Positions 17,959-26,165 of a stretch of DNA of 64,000 bases are shown here, in pieces. A program made the translations under genes and the position numbers. The notes beneath the pieces were generated by a model that worked only from the letters and a program-made list of their open reading frames with translations, ran no database searches and was not told the DNA's origin. Each line of letters begins with the position of its first letter. Positions within the stretch are counted from its first letter, which is position 1. This DNA is from Bacteriovoracaceae bacterium (GTDB lineage: Bacteria; Bdellovibrionota; Bacteriovoracia; Bacteriovoracales; Bacteriovoracaceae): NCBI GenBank assembly GCA_947441615.1, contig CANEUH010000019.1, positions 18,226-82,225 on the forward strand. The letters run 5' to 3'.

Positions 17959-18075
17959 CTACCGTCCTTGACCTGACCTGGTCTTAACTCCCCACAGGTT
18001 AAAAATATCGGCAATCGCTTGATAGGCTAGACCTCTTTCTCTCATTGCCTTAATCTTCTTTCTTAAGGCAGATAC
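17959..18075 (-). pseudogene. Fragment of a site-specific recombinase, C-terminal region
   Basis: A 38-codon open stretch encodes LRKKIKAMRERGLAYQAIAD followed by IFNLWGVKTRSGQG and a stop. This is the helix-turn-helix pattern at the C-terminus of large serine recombinases. There is no start and no catalytic domain. A second piece of the same family, covering the segment just after this one, is at 19214-19290. Only similarity to remembered family patterns supports this call. Confidence 0.5.
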
Positions 18076-18099
18076 TCATTACAGCGGCGGTCAACAAGC

Positions 18100-18483
18100 T
18101 CAATTCCAGCCTCCAAAAGCTTTTTCCTCGGTAATGCTAGCCTTCGGCCACTTCCAAATCAACCATGCCCAAAATGGAAGGCAAGCCGTTAAAGCTATTA
18201 ATTGCGTGGTACCCTCAAATGAAATGTTAATTGCCATATGAATTATGAGTGCCCACATCACACCTATTGCCAAAGATTTTTTTATTGGTGACTCAATCTT
18301 CAAGTGATCCTGTAGCCATCCTCTCCATCCAAGCTCTTTCCCTAAATGAGTAATGAGTCCAAAGGTGAAATATGTATACCAAGGAGTTACGGGAGAAATA
18401 AGCACCATTGAGATTACGAAGATGAAGTAAGCTATTAAACTATAAAATAGGCTAGTACCAAAAAAAAGGCTAACTAAAGGCAC
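18100..18483 (-). CDS. Truncated CPBP-like membrane protein
   Basis: A 127-residue membrane protein carrying KELGWRGWLQDHL, which resembles the EExxxR motif of CPBP (Abi/CAAX) intramembrane proteases. The first glutamate is replaced by lysine and the protein is roughly half the usual length. The second motif region (WALIIHMAINI) is present but weak. It is probably an inactive remnant of an accessory gene, consistent with the surrounding decay. Confidence 0.45.
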   Translation of the reverse strand: MPLVSLFFGTSLFYSLIAYFIFVISMVLISPVTPWYTYFTFGLITHLGKELGWRGWLQDHLKIESPIKKSLAIGVMWALIIHMAINISFEGTTQLIALTACLPFWAWLIWKWPKASITEEKAFGGWN

Positions 18484-18577
18484 ACGCCAATAGATAATAA
18501 AGCGAGATTTTTTTCTATGACTTTATTGTTGAATACATCAATAAATTTCCTGCAAAGATCTTCGACTAATTTCTAAC

Positions 18578-18673
18578 ATGAAACATTACCTTTAAGACTT
18601 CTAATACTACTTATCATTACTCTTTTTATCCTTTTTGCATTCCCAAAATCTCAGGGGAAACATTATGAATGAT
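18578..18673 (+). pseudogene. Frameshifted signal-peptide remnant
   Basis: ATGAAACATTAC starts a frame that stops at once. Shifted by two bases it continues as LRLLILLIITLFILFAFPKS, a clear signal-peptide core, and ends after QGKHYE. It looks like the front of a lost secreted-protein gene cut off by the ORF6N gene. Confidence 0.35.
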
Positions 18674-19228
18674 GAGAGAAAGCTTATAGAGATCACTAAT
18701 CGGATCTTCATCATGAATGATCAAAAAGTTATGCTATATCGCGATTTGGCAGAACTCTACGGTGTAGAACTTAAAGCGCTAAACCAGGCCGTTAAAAGAA
18801 ACCTGGAACGTTTTCCATCTGATTTCATGTTTCAACTAACTTCCAGTGACTTAGATAACCCATGGTCACAAATTGTGACCATGCATAGTTTAAGTGATCG
18901 AAACTACATGAAGAGAAACAAGCCTTATGTGTTTACCGAGGCTGGATCCTTCGCTTTATCTTTCATACTGAACTCAGATAAAGCTGTTGAAATGGGTCAG
19001 TTTATTATACGGGCCTTCACTCATCTTCGAAGATTTGTTTTGAAGAATGAAAACTTAATGATGGAGCTGAAAAATAATGATCACCTCTCTAAGACATTTT
19101 CAAATTTTGAAAAAAGAATTGAACAGGACTTGATCGTTTTATATAAAAATAATTCAATTAAGGATAAAGGACTAAGCACTATTGAAGAAAAAATTAGAAA
19201 GATTGAGCTTCAATTACAGTTGAAGTGA
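18665..19228 (+). CDS. ORF6N-domain protein (phage/mobile-element type)
   Basis: A 187-residue protein with an N-terminal ORF6N domain: DQKVMLYRDLAELYGVELKA, then AVKRNLERFPSDFMFQLT and the RKNKPYVFTEAG-like box. The C-terminus is a coiled-coil-like charged helix. I take the ATG at 18665 because AGGGGAA precedes it; the TTG 30 bases earlier has no Shine-Dalgarno. ORF6N proteins are common in prophages and genomic islands and probably bind DNA. Its exact role is unknown. Confidence 0.85.
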   Translation: MNDERKLIEITNRIFIMNDQKVMLYRDLAELYGVELKALNQAVKRNLERFPSDFMFQLTSSDLDNPWSQIVTMHSLSDRNYMKRNKPYVFTEAGSFALSFILNSDKAVEMGQFIIRAFTHLRRFVLKNENLMMELKNNDHLSKTFSNFEKRIEQDLIVLYKNNSIKDKGLSTIEEKIRKIELQLQLK

Positions 19229-19290
19229 AATATCTCTTACGGTCTTTGCGTGCCATTTTCCTTCTCTCTTTCGGGTCGAAATCTTCCAAA
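19214..19290 (-). pseudogene. Second recombinase C-terminal fragment
   Basis: The frame reads LLWKISTRKREGKWHAKTVR then DISLQL and a stop at 19214. GKWHAKTVRDI is the end-of-protein motif of large serine recombinases and continues the pattern seen at 17959-18075. The two pieces overlap in the FNLW..TR segment, so they derive from two copies, both dead. Confidence 0.5.
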
Positions 19291-19294
19291 GAAG

Positions 19295-19324
19295 GTTGTG
19301 ATTGCCCATCAAGTGGCCCACCAC
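19295..19324. repeat. 30-bp direct repeat, copy 1
   Basis: Matches 20496-20525 with one mismatch over 30 bp. It ends in AAGTGGCCCACCAC. TTCAAGT (in copy 2) and CCCACCAC also occur in the T loop and 3' end of the tRNA at 16030-16106. It may be a degraded attachment-site-like repeat, but it also lies at the 3' end of the decayed lipoprotein gene. Confidence 0.7.
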
Positions 19325-19593
19325 TCATTTTTCTCAAGAAAGATGAATTAAACTGTAAGTTTATTTGCCTGATTAAAAAAATGGCCGCTCTTCGGATAAT
19401 TGAATGTCGTAAATGAGTAAGTAATTCCGCTTGGGGCAACATGGTAGTTAGCTCCTAAAGCAGAAATTAGTTCTGTTTTATTTGCTTTATTTTGCCATAA
19501 ATCATTCATCACCTCATACCTATCCTTACTAGATGCTGATTATTTCGATGTGCAAGAAACAACAAATAGGAATAGCCAGAAAGTCAGTCTCAT
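19309..19593 (-). pseudogene. Decayed paralogue of the island lipoprotein (gene A')
   Basis: Translating from the ATG at 19593 gives a signal with lipobox VVSC. TAA at 19540-19542 interrupts, then DRYEVMNDLWQNKANKTELI, YSFTTFNYPKSGHFF and a second TAA at 19348-19350. The residues align with gene A at 16133-16564 (DRYAMINKLWHERATREQVI, SGHFF). The ATGA overlap with the upstream copy of gene B is kept. Two nonsense codons and a lost C-terminus make it dead. Confidence 0.8.
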
Positions 19594-19855
19594 AAAGGAT
19601 ACCTCTGCTTAAAAAAATCATAGAGCTTAGGATAAGAAGTTTTATACGAATTGGGATTTTGGTAATAAATCTCTAAATGATTGGCATTGGGCCAGCGACC
19701 CCTACAATACTCTCTACGGGGATGTTCGCGAACTTTTCCTTTTTTTGGATACTTATTGACAACTGTAGCTGAATATTTCGTCTGCCACCAATAACATTCT
19801 AGTGCATGTGAGGTTAAAGAAATAGATAGAATGATTAATAAAAGACTACTTTCAT
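19590..19855 (-). pseudogene. Decayed, internally deleted paralogue of the HExxH protein (gene B')
   Basis: The frame contains ECYWWQTKYSA, EHPRREYCRGRW and YKTSYPKLYDFFKQRYP, matching the N-terminal and C-terminal ends of gene B (16561-17262). The whole middle, including the HExxH site, is missing. The ATG at 19855 needs one more A in its AAA run to reach the signal-peptide frame, so there is a frameshift as well. It follows the RelE gene by 3 bp, just as gene B follows higA. Confidence 0.8.
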
Positions 19856-19858
19856 ATC

Positions 19859-20125
19859 TTAAATATTCCGGTATATATCTTTACGATGACCGATTTTTAA
19901 TATCAAAACTTTCAAATACTTTCCTTCTACTTCATAAATAATTCGGTAAGTACCTTGTCTTATACGATAGGTACCTTCTTCACCTGCCAGCTTTCTACAC
20001 CCCTCAGGGAAAGGATTAATAGCAAGAATTTGAATTGAATTAATGATCTTAATTAAATCTTTCTTAGGAATTTTCTTTAATGCTTTTTCAGCAGTTGAAG
20101 AAAATTCAATCCTATAATTTGCCAT
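19859..20125 (-). CDS. relE: RelE/YafQ-family toxin
   Basis: An 88-residue RelE-superfamily mRNA interferase. Recognisable segments are YRIEFSSTAEKALKKIPKKD, the RKLAGEEGTYRIRQGTYRII strand pair and the C-terminal IGHRKDIYRN. It overlaps the antitoxin gene by 14 bp (antitoxin first). No truncation is seen, so the module could be active. Confidence 0.92.
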   Translation of the reverse strand: MANYRIEFSSTAEKALKKIPKKDLIKIINSIQILAINPFPEGCRKLAGEEGTYRIRQGTYRIIYEVEGKYLKVLILKIGHRKDIYRNI

Positions 20126-20336
20126 TTGCCTTAAGCTCTTTTAAGATTTCATCAAAAGGTCTAAAAGATTCATTGCGCAGTTTTCGCAAGTCAGAAACGT
20201 CTTCAAATTCTTCAAGTTTATCTAAAATTGCATCTTCTAAAAATTTATTAATTTTCAGTCCTTTCTCTTCACAGAATGAATCTAAAGCCGCCTTAATATT
20301 TTCATCTATCTTAGTGGCAAGTTGCTTGGCCCCCAT
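20112..20336 (-). CDS. relB: RelB-like antitoxin (ribbon-helix-helix)
   Basis: A 74-residue protein with LATKIDENIKAALDSFCEEK and INKFLEDAILDKLEE, the ribbon-helix-helix arrangement, followed by an acidic toxin-binding tail (FRPFDEILKELKANG). It is directly upstream of the RelE gene and should bind toxin and operator. Confidence 0.85.
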   Translation of the reverse strand: MGAKQLATKIDENIKAALDSFCEEKGLKINKFLEDAILDKLEEFEDVSDLRKLRNESFRPFDEILKELKANGKL

Positions 20337-20495
20337 GTGCCCTCCCTCTTTTTTATTATTTTACTATAAAAAACTAGAAAAATCTAGCCAGGCAGGAATC
20401 TGAGCATGTTAAATAACATTCATAAGTCATTGTTTTTAATAAAATTTGATGTAATCAATCCATAACTAGCTCGCGGATAGTTTTTGTATATTAAT

Positions 20496-20525
20496 GTTGT
20501 GATTGCCCTTCAAGTGGCCCACCAC
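20496..20525. repeat. 30-bp direct repeat, copy 2
   Basis: Partner of 19295-19324 (29 of 30 bases equal). It lies 60 bp before the first core gene to the right and so is close to the right border of the island. No gene explains this copy. Confidence 0.7.
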
Positions 20526-20585
20526 CTTTCAAAATTTCAAATTTCCAATTGAGTCAAAATACACAAAAGCTTAAGATAATGGATC

Positions 20586-21080
20586 ATGAGAACTATTCTT
20601 TGGCCAAAACACTCACCAATCATCCCAACAAGTGAATCAAGAGCTTTTCACAGGCATCGAAACGCTGTTTATACGCCAGAGAAGTTTGAAACTTATATTG
20701 ATTGGTTTTATTTTATTCATTTAGATCCACGAGCACGTGCGGTTCATGCATTTGGGATGGTCGTAGGTACTTTTCTTTATCTCATTTCAGCTTATAAATT
20801 CTTTATCTTTGGAATAAGTTTAAATTTAACCATTACTATTTTAACCGCTGCTTTCTTTTTCTTTTATCTCCCGCTTTTAAGTCACTATCTCTATGATGGT
20901 GGCGGAGCAAAATCTACATCTGATAAATTTATCCCCACTTTTTTACCAGTGATTCACATTAATCTCATGACTCTTACTGGAAAATTTGATCCGTGGCTCA
21001 GAGAATTTATTAAGAAGTATCCCTTTACTGTTGAGGCCTGGAAACTAGAAGAAAAAGAGGTCAGAAAAAAGTTACTTTAG
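20586..21080 (+). CDS. DUF962/Mpo1-like membrane protein
   Basis: A 164-residue protein with a Y-x6-H-x8-H-x2-G type segment (YIDWFYFIHLDPRARAVHAFG) and further histidines near SHYLYDGGG. Two membrane-like stretches lie between. The pattern fits the DUF962 family, whose yeast member Mpo1 is an Fe2+-dependent 2-hydroxy fatty-acid dioxygenase. A fatty-acid oxidation role is inferred. It converges with the RND gene, overlapping by 9 bp. Confidence 0.65.
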   Translation: MRTILWPKHSPIIPTSESRAFHRHRNAVYTPEKFETYIDWFYFIHLDPRARAVHAFGMVVGTFLYLISAYKFFIFGISLNLTITILTAAFFFFYLPLLSHYLYDGGGAKSTSDKFIPTFLPVIHINLMTLTGKFDPWLREFIKKYPFTVEAWKLEEKEVRKKLL

Positions 21081-23201
21081 AAGTTTTTTAAGACCCCACA
21101 AATCACCAATTAAATTTATAAAGAATCCAAAAATAAAAAGTGCTCCCATAATTTTCAATGGAAAAAGAGACTGAAAAAGGAACATCGAGCTTCCGGCCAT
21201 CATCAAAATTGTAACAACTATACTTGATCGTGCTCTGCCTTCAATTCCAGAAGAGAGATTCTCTTCACCTGCAAACAGAAACTGTATTGCATTATCACCA
21301 GCAAGACCCACCATAACGGCAAGAAAGATTGAAGTCACTATTGTGACAGGGATCTGAAAAAGAGCAAGAAAAGAAAGGGTCGCTAAAGGCCCCATGAGAG
21401 CAGATAACGTTAATGGAAAAAAATATGTCACCTTGTTTTCCATCCATAAGAGCCAAAAAAGGATTAACGATACAAGTAAAATGCTTACGGCAAAACTTTC
21501 AATCATCATCTTAGTGATTCTTTCACCATATTCTAAATACACAACTCTTTGACCCGCCAAACGGCAGGACTCTCCACAAATGTCGTTAACTTTATCTCTG
21601 ACTGATCGTAATGAGTGTAGGTCTTCAGTCGAAAGATAGATTGGTAATCTTAATTCACCTGAGGCTGAATAATATCTTTCCCAGAGTGGAGTCATGGATA
21701 AATCGCGAGAAATTAAATCTTTTTTCAACAAAGGTAGTCCATTGGTCCAATCTTCAAGAAGTTCAATTGGAGTCTCAATCCTATGAATCGACTTTAATTG
21801 GGTGAGTGAGGCGATGATCGGTTTTAGCTTTTCGGATTGAATAACCTCTGGAAAATAAATGTAGGCTTGTGATTCCCATTGAAAATTTTCTTTAAACAGT
21901 TCATGACCCTCACGCATGGGATGATGTGTTGGCAAATTCTGAACTGGAGAATCCTGATCATTTAAGAAGAAAAAGGAGGGAATGGAGAGAGACATAAGAA
22001 CAAAAAAGCCCCAAAGGACAGACCTAGGAAGCTCAATGCGTTCGATTTGATTAAAAATTTTAAAAGAAAAGGCTTTTGATGGGTTCACCCAAATTTGATT
22101 AAGACCAAAGACTTTCAAGAATGAAGGGAGAAATAAAAACATCATCGCCCATTCACAGAAAGCACCGATTGCAGCTCCGTTACCGAACTGTTTAATAATA
22201 GATAATTCGGAGGTATTTAAAGAGAGAAAACCCACAATTGTTGTTAAAGTCGTAAAGAAACAGGGAGTGATCATTCTTAAAAAACTTTTCTCATAATCTC
22301 CATGAAGCTGATCATGAGTCACAAAAATAAAATCAGCAGCTCCCGCTACGGCCGTCATGAGAAAAAGATTGTTTGTTAAAATATTAATGGATCCGCCCAA
22401 AAAGGCCAAGGCGCCATAAAGAACCGAACCAGATGCGATGAGAGTCATCGTTAAATAAACGCCACTTCTCCAGGTCCCATAAAAAAAACGTAACAAAAGA
22501 ATCATCACCAAGATGACCAAGAGATTATATAGGCTATCGTGAAACAAAATCTTTTTAAAATAATATCTAGTCGAACCATTTCCCATAAAATGAACATTTA
22601 GATTAAGTTTTGAATCTTTGAGAAATAAATGGCTTTCAGTAATAATTTTTTCAACCTGCTCTTCAAGATGATAACTTCCATCTAAGACGACATCAAAAAG
22701 GAACATCTTATTTCCTTTGGAAGGAATTAAATGCCTAAAGTGTGAGGTCTTTAATCTTTCAGGATACCTAAATCTCTCCTCTGGATTTAGCGTGCATGGG
22801 TCCTGCAACTGTTTTTTGTATAACAATCGAGATTCAAAAATCTCAGGACGCCGTAAAGTCCAGATTGAATGAACTTCATGAACCTCGGGAGAACGTTCGA
22901 TTTTTTTGATCCAATCGGAAAGAAGGCAGAGCTCACTCGCCTTAGGGTCATTTTTAAAATTAAAAAACAAGACGACTTGCGAATCTCCTGCATATTTTTT
23001 TTTCATTTCAAAAAGATCTGAACTACTTTGAAAATGAGGATCTAAGACATCATAGATATCTAATTCGAGCTTAGAGAATTTGAGCCCCACTATCGAGAGG
23101 ATGAAAATTAAGAAGAAGGAAAATAGTACAGATAACGATTTATTCTGTGTTAAGAAAAAGAAACGGTGAAAAATTCGATACCTTATCTCAGGAGATTTCA
23201 A
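21072..23201 (-). CDS. RND/MMPL-family exporter
   Basis: A 709-residue protein with two repeats, each a helix followed by a large periplasmic loop and five further helices (12 in all). AVAGAADFIFVTHDQLHGDY and MVGLAGDNAIQFLFAGEEN are the equivalent TM4 regions, with the acidic residue used for proton coupling in the MMPL/sterol-sensing subgroup. Substrates in this subgroup are often lipids. It lacks a visible adaptor or outer-membrane partner. It is followed upstream by a FecR gene. Confidence 0.85.
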   Translation of the reverse strand: MKSPEIRYRIFHRFFFLTQNKSLSVLFSFFLIFILSIVGLKFSKLELDIYDVLDPHFQSSSDLFEMKKKYAGDSQVVLFFNFKNDPKASELCLLSDWIKKIERSPEVHEVHSIWTLRRPEIFESRLLYKKQLQDPCTLNPEERFRYPERLKTSHFRHLIPSKGNKMFLFDVVLDGSYHLEEQVEKIITESHLFLKDSKLNLNVHFMGNGSTRYYFKKILFHDSLYNLLVILVMILLLRFFYGTWRSGVYLTMTLIASGSVLYGALAFLGGSINILTNNLFLMTAVAGAADFIFVTHDQLHGDYEKSFLRMITPCFFTTLTTIVGFLSLNTSELSIIKQFGNGAAIGAFCEWAMMFLFLPSFLKVFGLNQIWVNPSKAFSFKIFNQIERIELPRSVLWGFFVLMSLSIPSFFFLNDQDSPVQNLPTHHPMREGHELFKENFQWESQAYIYFPEVIQSEKLKPIIASLTQLKSIHRIETPIELLEDWTNGLPLLKKDLISRDLSMTPLWERYYSASGELRLPIYLSTEDLHSLRSVRDKVNDICGESCRLAGQRVVYLEYGERITKMMIESFAVSILLVSLILFWLLWMENKVTYFFPLTLSALMGPLATLSFLALFQIPVTIVTSIFLAVMVGLAGDNAIQFLFAGEENLSSGIEGRARSSIVVTILMMAGSSMFLFQSLFPLKIMGALFIFGFFINLIGDLWGLKKLLK

Positions 23202-23210
23202 GGAAAATTT

Positions 23211-23927
23211 TTACCTTGAGCGTCTTCGATCCTTTCGGGACCGTCTTTTTTCAACTTGAGTGGTTTTTAAACTTTTTCTTCTTAGTTTTTTTTCTTTCCA
23301 TGCCTTCCTCATCACATCTGGACGCTCAAATCCAGGATGGTTTTTAAATCGGGACATAAATTTTCGACGGAGGAAGATCTTCTTTGATTTCTGGAAACGA
23401 AATCCCTCATTACCTTTTACGATTTCAGGTACAAAAGAATGGATATAGGGAGATGACACTGCCACTTCACCTTCAAGAACATCAAGATCCACATCTCCCG
23501 ATTTTTCAAGCGTGACCTCAAAATCTGTGCCTCGAACACCAAAAACAACATTTCGTGTTTTTATTTGCTGCTCAATCTCCTGATTTTGATCCTTTTCCAC
23601 ATTGACTCTGATGAGACCTGAAATGAATTCAATAACTGAATAGGCTTTTTCTAACTGACTGAGTTCTTGGACTTGATGCTCGCTTATTTTAAGCTCGGTA
23701 TTCTTGGCCATGCTGACCTGGGTTGAGGGGTCTATTTGAAGAAGGACGACACTGTTTTGTGAAAAAACCTCATCTCCCAACTCTAAAGGAAGATCAACTT
23801 CTAGCTTAATTCTTTCTCCTCCTCTTAAGGCATAACCATCCTGGTCCCCAAGAATCTTTTTAACGTTTCCAATTTCTGCGAAAGCGGATGAAATTAAAAA
23901 AAAGAAAACGAGTGCTAAGAGTTGCAT
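23211..23927 (-). CDS. Secreted FecR-domain protein
   Basis: A 238-residue protein with a signal peptide (ending SAFA) and a FecR domain. LELGDEVFSQNSVVLLQI and TRNVVFGVRGTDFEV give the typical beta-helical order. The C-terminal 50 residues are strongly basic (KLRRKSLKTTQVEKRRSRKD), which could bind peptidoglycan or lipopolysaccharide. There is no sigma factor nearby, so it is not a FecIR-type sensor. Confidence 0.82.
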   Translation of the reverse strand: MQLLALVFFFLISSAFAEIGNVKKILGDQDGYALRGGERIKLEVDLPLELGDEVFSQNSVVLLQIDPSTQVSMAKNTELKISEHQVQELSQLEKAYSVIEFISGLIRVNVEKDQNQEIEQQIKTRNVVFGVRGTDFEVTLEKSGDVDLDVLEGEVAVSSPYIHSFVPEIVKGNEGFRFQKSKKIFLRRKFMSRFKNHPGFERPDVMRKAWKEKKLRRKSLKTTQVEKRRSRKDRRRSR

Positions 23928-23987
23928 ATCTATCCCTCTGTTAATATGAGCTTATTTTGCAACTCTTGGTGATTAAAATCAATGTTG

Positions 23988-25232
23988 TTAATTTTCAGGA
24001 ATGAGAAATGCCGTATCATCCCAAGGAAAGATTGATATTTTATTATAAATTAATGGCCCCATAGGCCCAAGAACATCGAAAAGCTTTGAAACGAAGTGAT
24101 CCTGAAAATGACGAGCTGCCTCTGTTGAAGTTGTGTGGTTCAATATCGCGAAGGGAACTTGCTCCCTTGTTAGCATGAAGCCAGCCAGAGATGATGCATT
24201 CTTTAAGGTGCCTGTTTTCGCTAAAACCGACTGAAATGTTTCTGGAAATTCCTTAAACCTGTCTCGAAAAGAACCTAAATCGACTCCACCATTAATGGCC
24301 AAAATATCACTTAAGTTCAAGTCGTGTTTTTTAATACTCTTATCCAGAAGATCGATCACCTTCAAGATGGTTTCACAACTTGAGAGATTATCCACCCTTG
24401 AGCCAGATTTAATCATCGGTAAGCCTGAACCATTTTGAATGGAATAAGTTTCGGAAGAGATTCCCTGTTCATCTAAAAGCACTTTAAGGGACTTCGATCT
24501 ACTCGCCATAGAAAAAATATTTTCCGAGACATAGTTTTTCGACTGAACATTCATGGACTTAATTAATAGATGAAGTTGTCTTGAGTCGTGAGTAAAAACT
24601 TCGCTTACTTGATCCTTTGGCAGAATGTTGCTTAAAGAAACACTTCCCGCTGTTAAGGCCGGCGACTCGTCGGATAATTTAATTCCTTCTTCCTGTGCAA
24701 AGACTCTAATTTTACTCCATTGTTTTTTTACAAAGGATCGATTTTTTTTGTCTAAATAAAAGCGAAGTCTTTCCTTGGTATGAGAGGGTGTTATTTGCAA
24801 GTAACGACCAAGAGCGAGGTCATAAAAATGGAACCCACTAGAAAATGTTACCTTTTCAAAATGATGATAGCCTCTTTCATTTAATGCTTTAAAAAGTAAT
24901 AGCAACTTTTCTTCTTCAAAATAAGGATCTTCTCCCCCAATAATATGAAGAGTGGAATTTGTGAGATAAAATTTTGTCCTGAATTGTCTTCTTAAGTCTA
25001 AATTCTCTGAGGCCAAATAGGTTGTAAAGATTTTTGACAAAGAAGCTATTCTTTGAAGTTGATCCTGCCGGTAGCCGACAATGCGATTCTCTGTTTGGTA
25101 GCAGAAACTCTGCTGACTTAAAGGGGAGATGCCATAGCGTTCTGTGAGATCTTTGAAATAATCAATTGCAAGAATGTCTTGGGCAAAAATATTTAAAGAT
25201 ACAAATAATGTAAGAAAGAAAAAAAAATTCAT
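23988..25232 (-). CDS. dacB: D-Ala-D-Ala carboxypeptidase/endopeptidase (PBP4 type)
   Basis: A penicillin-binding protein of 414 residues with all three active-site motifs: S-L-S-K in IASLSKIFT, S-E-N in YVSENIF and K-T-G-T in LAKTGTLKN. A signal peptide precedes them. I use the ATG at 25232, just two bases past the upstream stop, because the longer frame adds a charged stretch before the signal. PBP4 enzymes trim and cut peptidoglycan cross-links. The adjacent L,D-transpeptidase suggests joint wall remodelling. Confidence 0.88.
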   Translation of the reverse strand: MNFFFFLTLFVSLNIFAQDILAIDYFKDLTERYGISPLSQQSFCYQTENRIVGYRQDQLQRIASLSKIFTTYLASENLDLRRQFRTKFYLTNSTLHIIGGEDPYFEEEKLLLLFKALNERGYHHFEKVTFSSGFHFYDLALGRYLQITPSHTKERLRFYLDKKNRSFVKKQWSKIRVFAQEEGIKLSDESPALTAGSVSLSNILPKDQVSEVFTHDSRQLHLLIKSMNVQSKNYVSENIFSMASRSKSLKVLLDEQGISSETYSIQNGSGLPMIKSGSRVDNLSSCETILKVIDLLDKSIKKHDLNLSDILAINGGVDLGSFRDRFKEFPETFQSVLAKTGTLKNASSLAGFMLTREQVPFAILNHTTSTEAARHFQDHFVSKLFDVLGPMGPLIYNKISIFPWDDTAFLIPEN

Positions 25233-25233
25233 T

Positions 25234-25974
25234 TTATTCTTCGTAGACCACGACAACCGTATCCCAAGAATTAATTTTTTCATTTAAAAAGTCACCTGTT
25301 TGTCTTTCAAGTCCATCGACAACAACGGTGTTTCCAGTTATTCGATTACGGCCCTCATTTTCATTAAGGACCTTATATTGACCCGGACGACTTCCTCGAC
25401 CGGTATCCATAATCTTTTTTCTAATCATAAGTGAAACTTTTGGCATTAATCTTATACACCCACCAGACGCCCTCTTCCCTAGCTCAGCAAAGTTCTTTTT
25501 GGTTGTGGCATGTAAAGCAATTCCACCGATGATAAAGACAGCATTCGGCATAGGAGCTTGCCAAGTGTAAGATAGATAATCTTGATACATTTTTTGAGGC
25601 CGAAAATAGCCTTTGGGCGTAGTGGAAAAGTACCTTCTCCCTGAGGTCGCGAGTTCTTCTTTTTCTCTTCCCGTAGAAACTTTAACTTTCAAAGTCTCGA
25701 TACCATTTTCAAACATCGTAAGCGTTTGAGCATCGACTCCATTAGTTGATTTATTAACCGCTATCACTAAACGATTAGACCTCGCTGCTCTCAGTACTCC
25801 CTCTTTGGTAAGGGCGGGATTCACAATAGATTCTATTTCATTAATCATATAGGATTCCATCGGGAGCATTCCCTCTCCCATCGCCTGAAAGTCCGTCATG
25901 GCATAGGTTTGATCCATATTCATGACCCCTAGGCTTAACCCAAGGATAATTGATTTCCAGATTAATTCTTTCAT
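25234..25974 (-). CDS. Secreted L,D-transpeptidase (YkuD domain)
   Basis: A 246-residue protein with a signal peptide and a YkuD domain. The conserved histidine is in IALHATTKKNF and the catalytic cysteine in ASGGCIRLM. The usual SHGC is SGGC here, a histidine-to-glycine change beside the nucleophile. Family enzymes make or exchange 3-3 cross-links or attach proteins to peptidoglycan. It sits directly upstream of dacB. Confidence 0.88.
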   Translation of the reverse strand: MKELIWKSIILGLSLGVMNMDQTYAMTDFQAMGEGMLPMESYMINEIESIVNPALTKEGVLRAARSNRLVIAVNKSTNGVDAQTLTMFENGIETLKVKVSTGREKEELATSGRRYFSTTPKGYFRPQKMYQDYLSYTWQAPMPNAVFIIGGIALHATTKKNFAELGKRASGGCIRLMPKVSLMIRKKIMDTGRGSRPGQYKVLNENEGRNRITGNTVVVDGLERQTGDFLNEKINSWDTVVVVYEE

Positions 25975-26165
25975 AGAGAACTCCTATTAAAAACGAAGGG
26001 CTTTTTTCAAGGACTATAAGCTATTGCTTGGGGTTATAGGCAATTCTTGAAAAATAAACCTAGTGTCCCCTTGAGTGTCTATTTTCTGTACACCTCAATA
26101 GAATTTTTCCAAGTTAGGCGTCCGCTTGACCCTATTTTGATATAATCCCAAAAAAAGGAGATTTT

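Noticed and set aside
19194..19442. An 82-residue minus-strand frame ending KRYFTSTVIEAQSF
   Set aside because: It is an out-of-frame reading across the decayed lipoprotein and a recombinase fragment, both of which explain the DNA better.
26127..26150. TTGACC and TATAAT upstream of the 26166 gene
   Set aside because: They are only 9 bases apart, which cannot form a sigma-70 promoter together.
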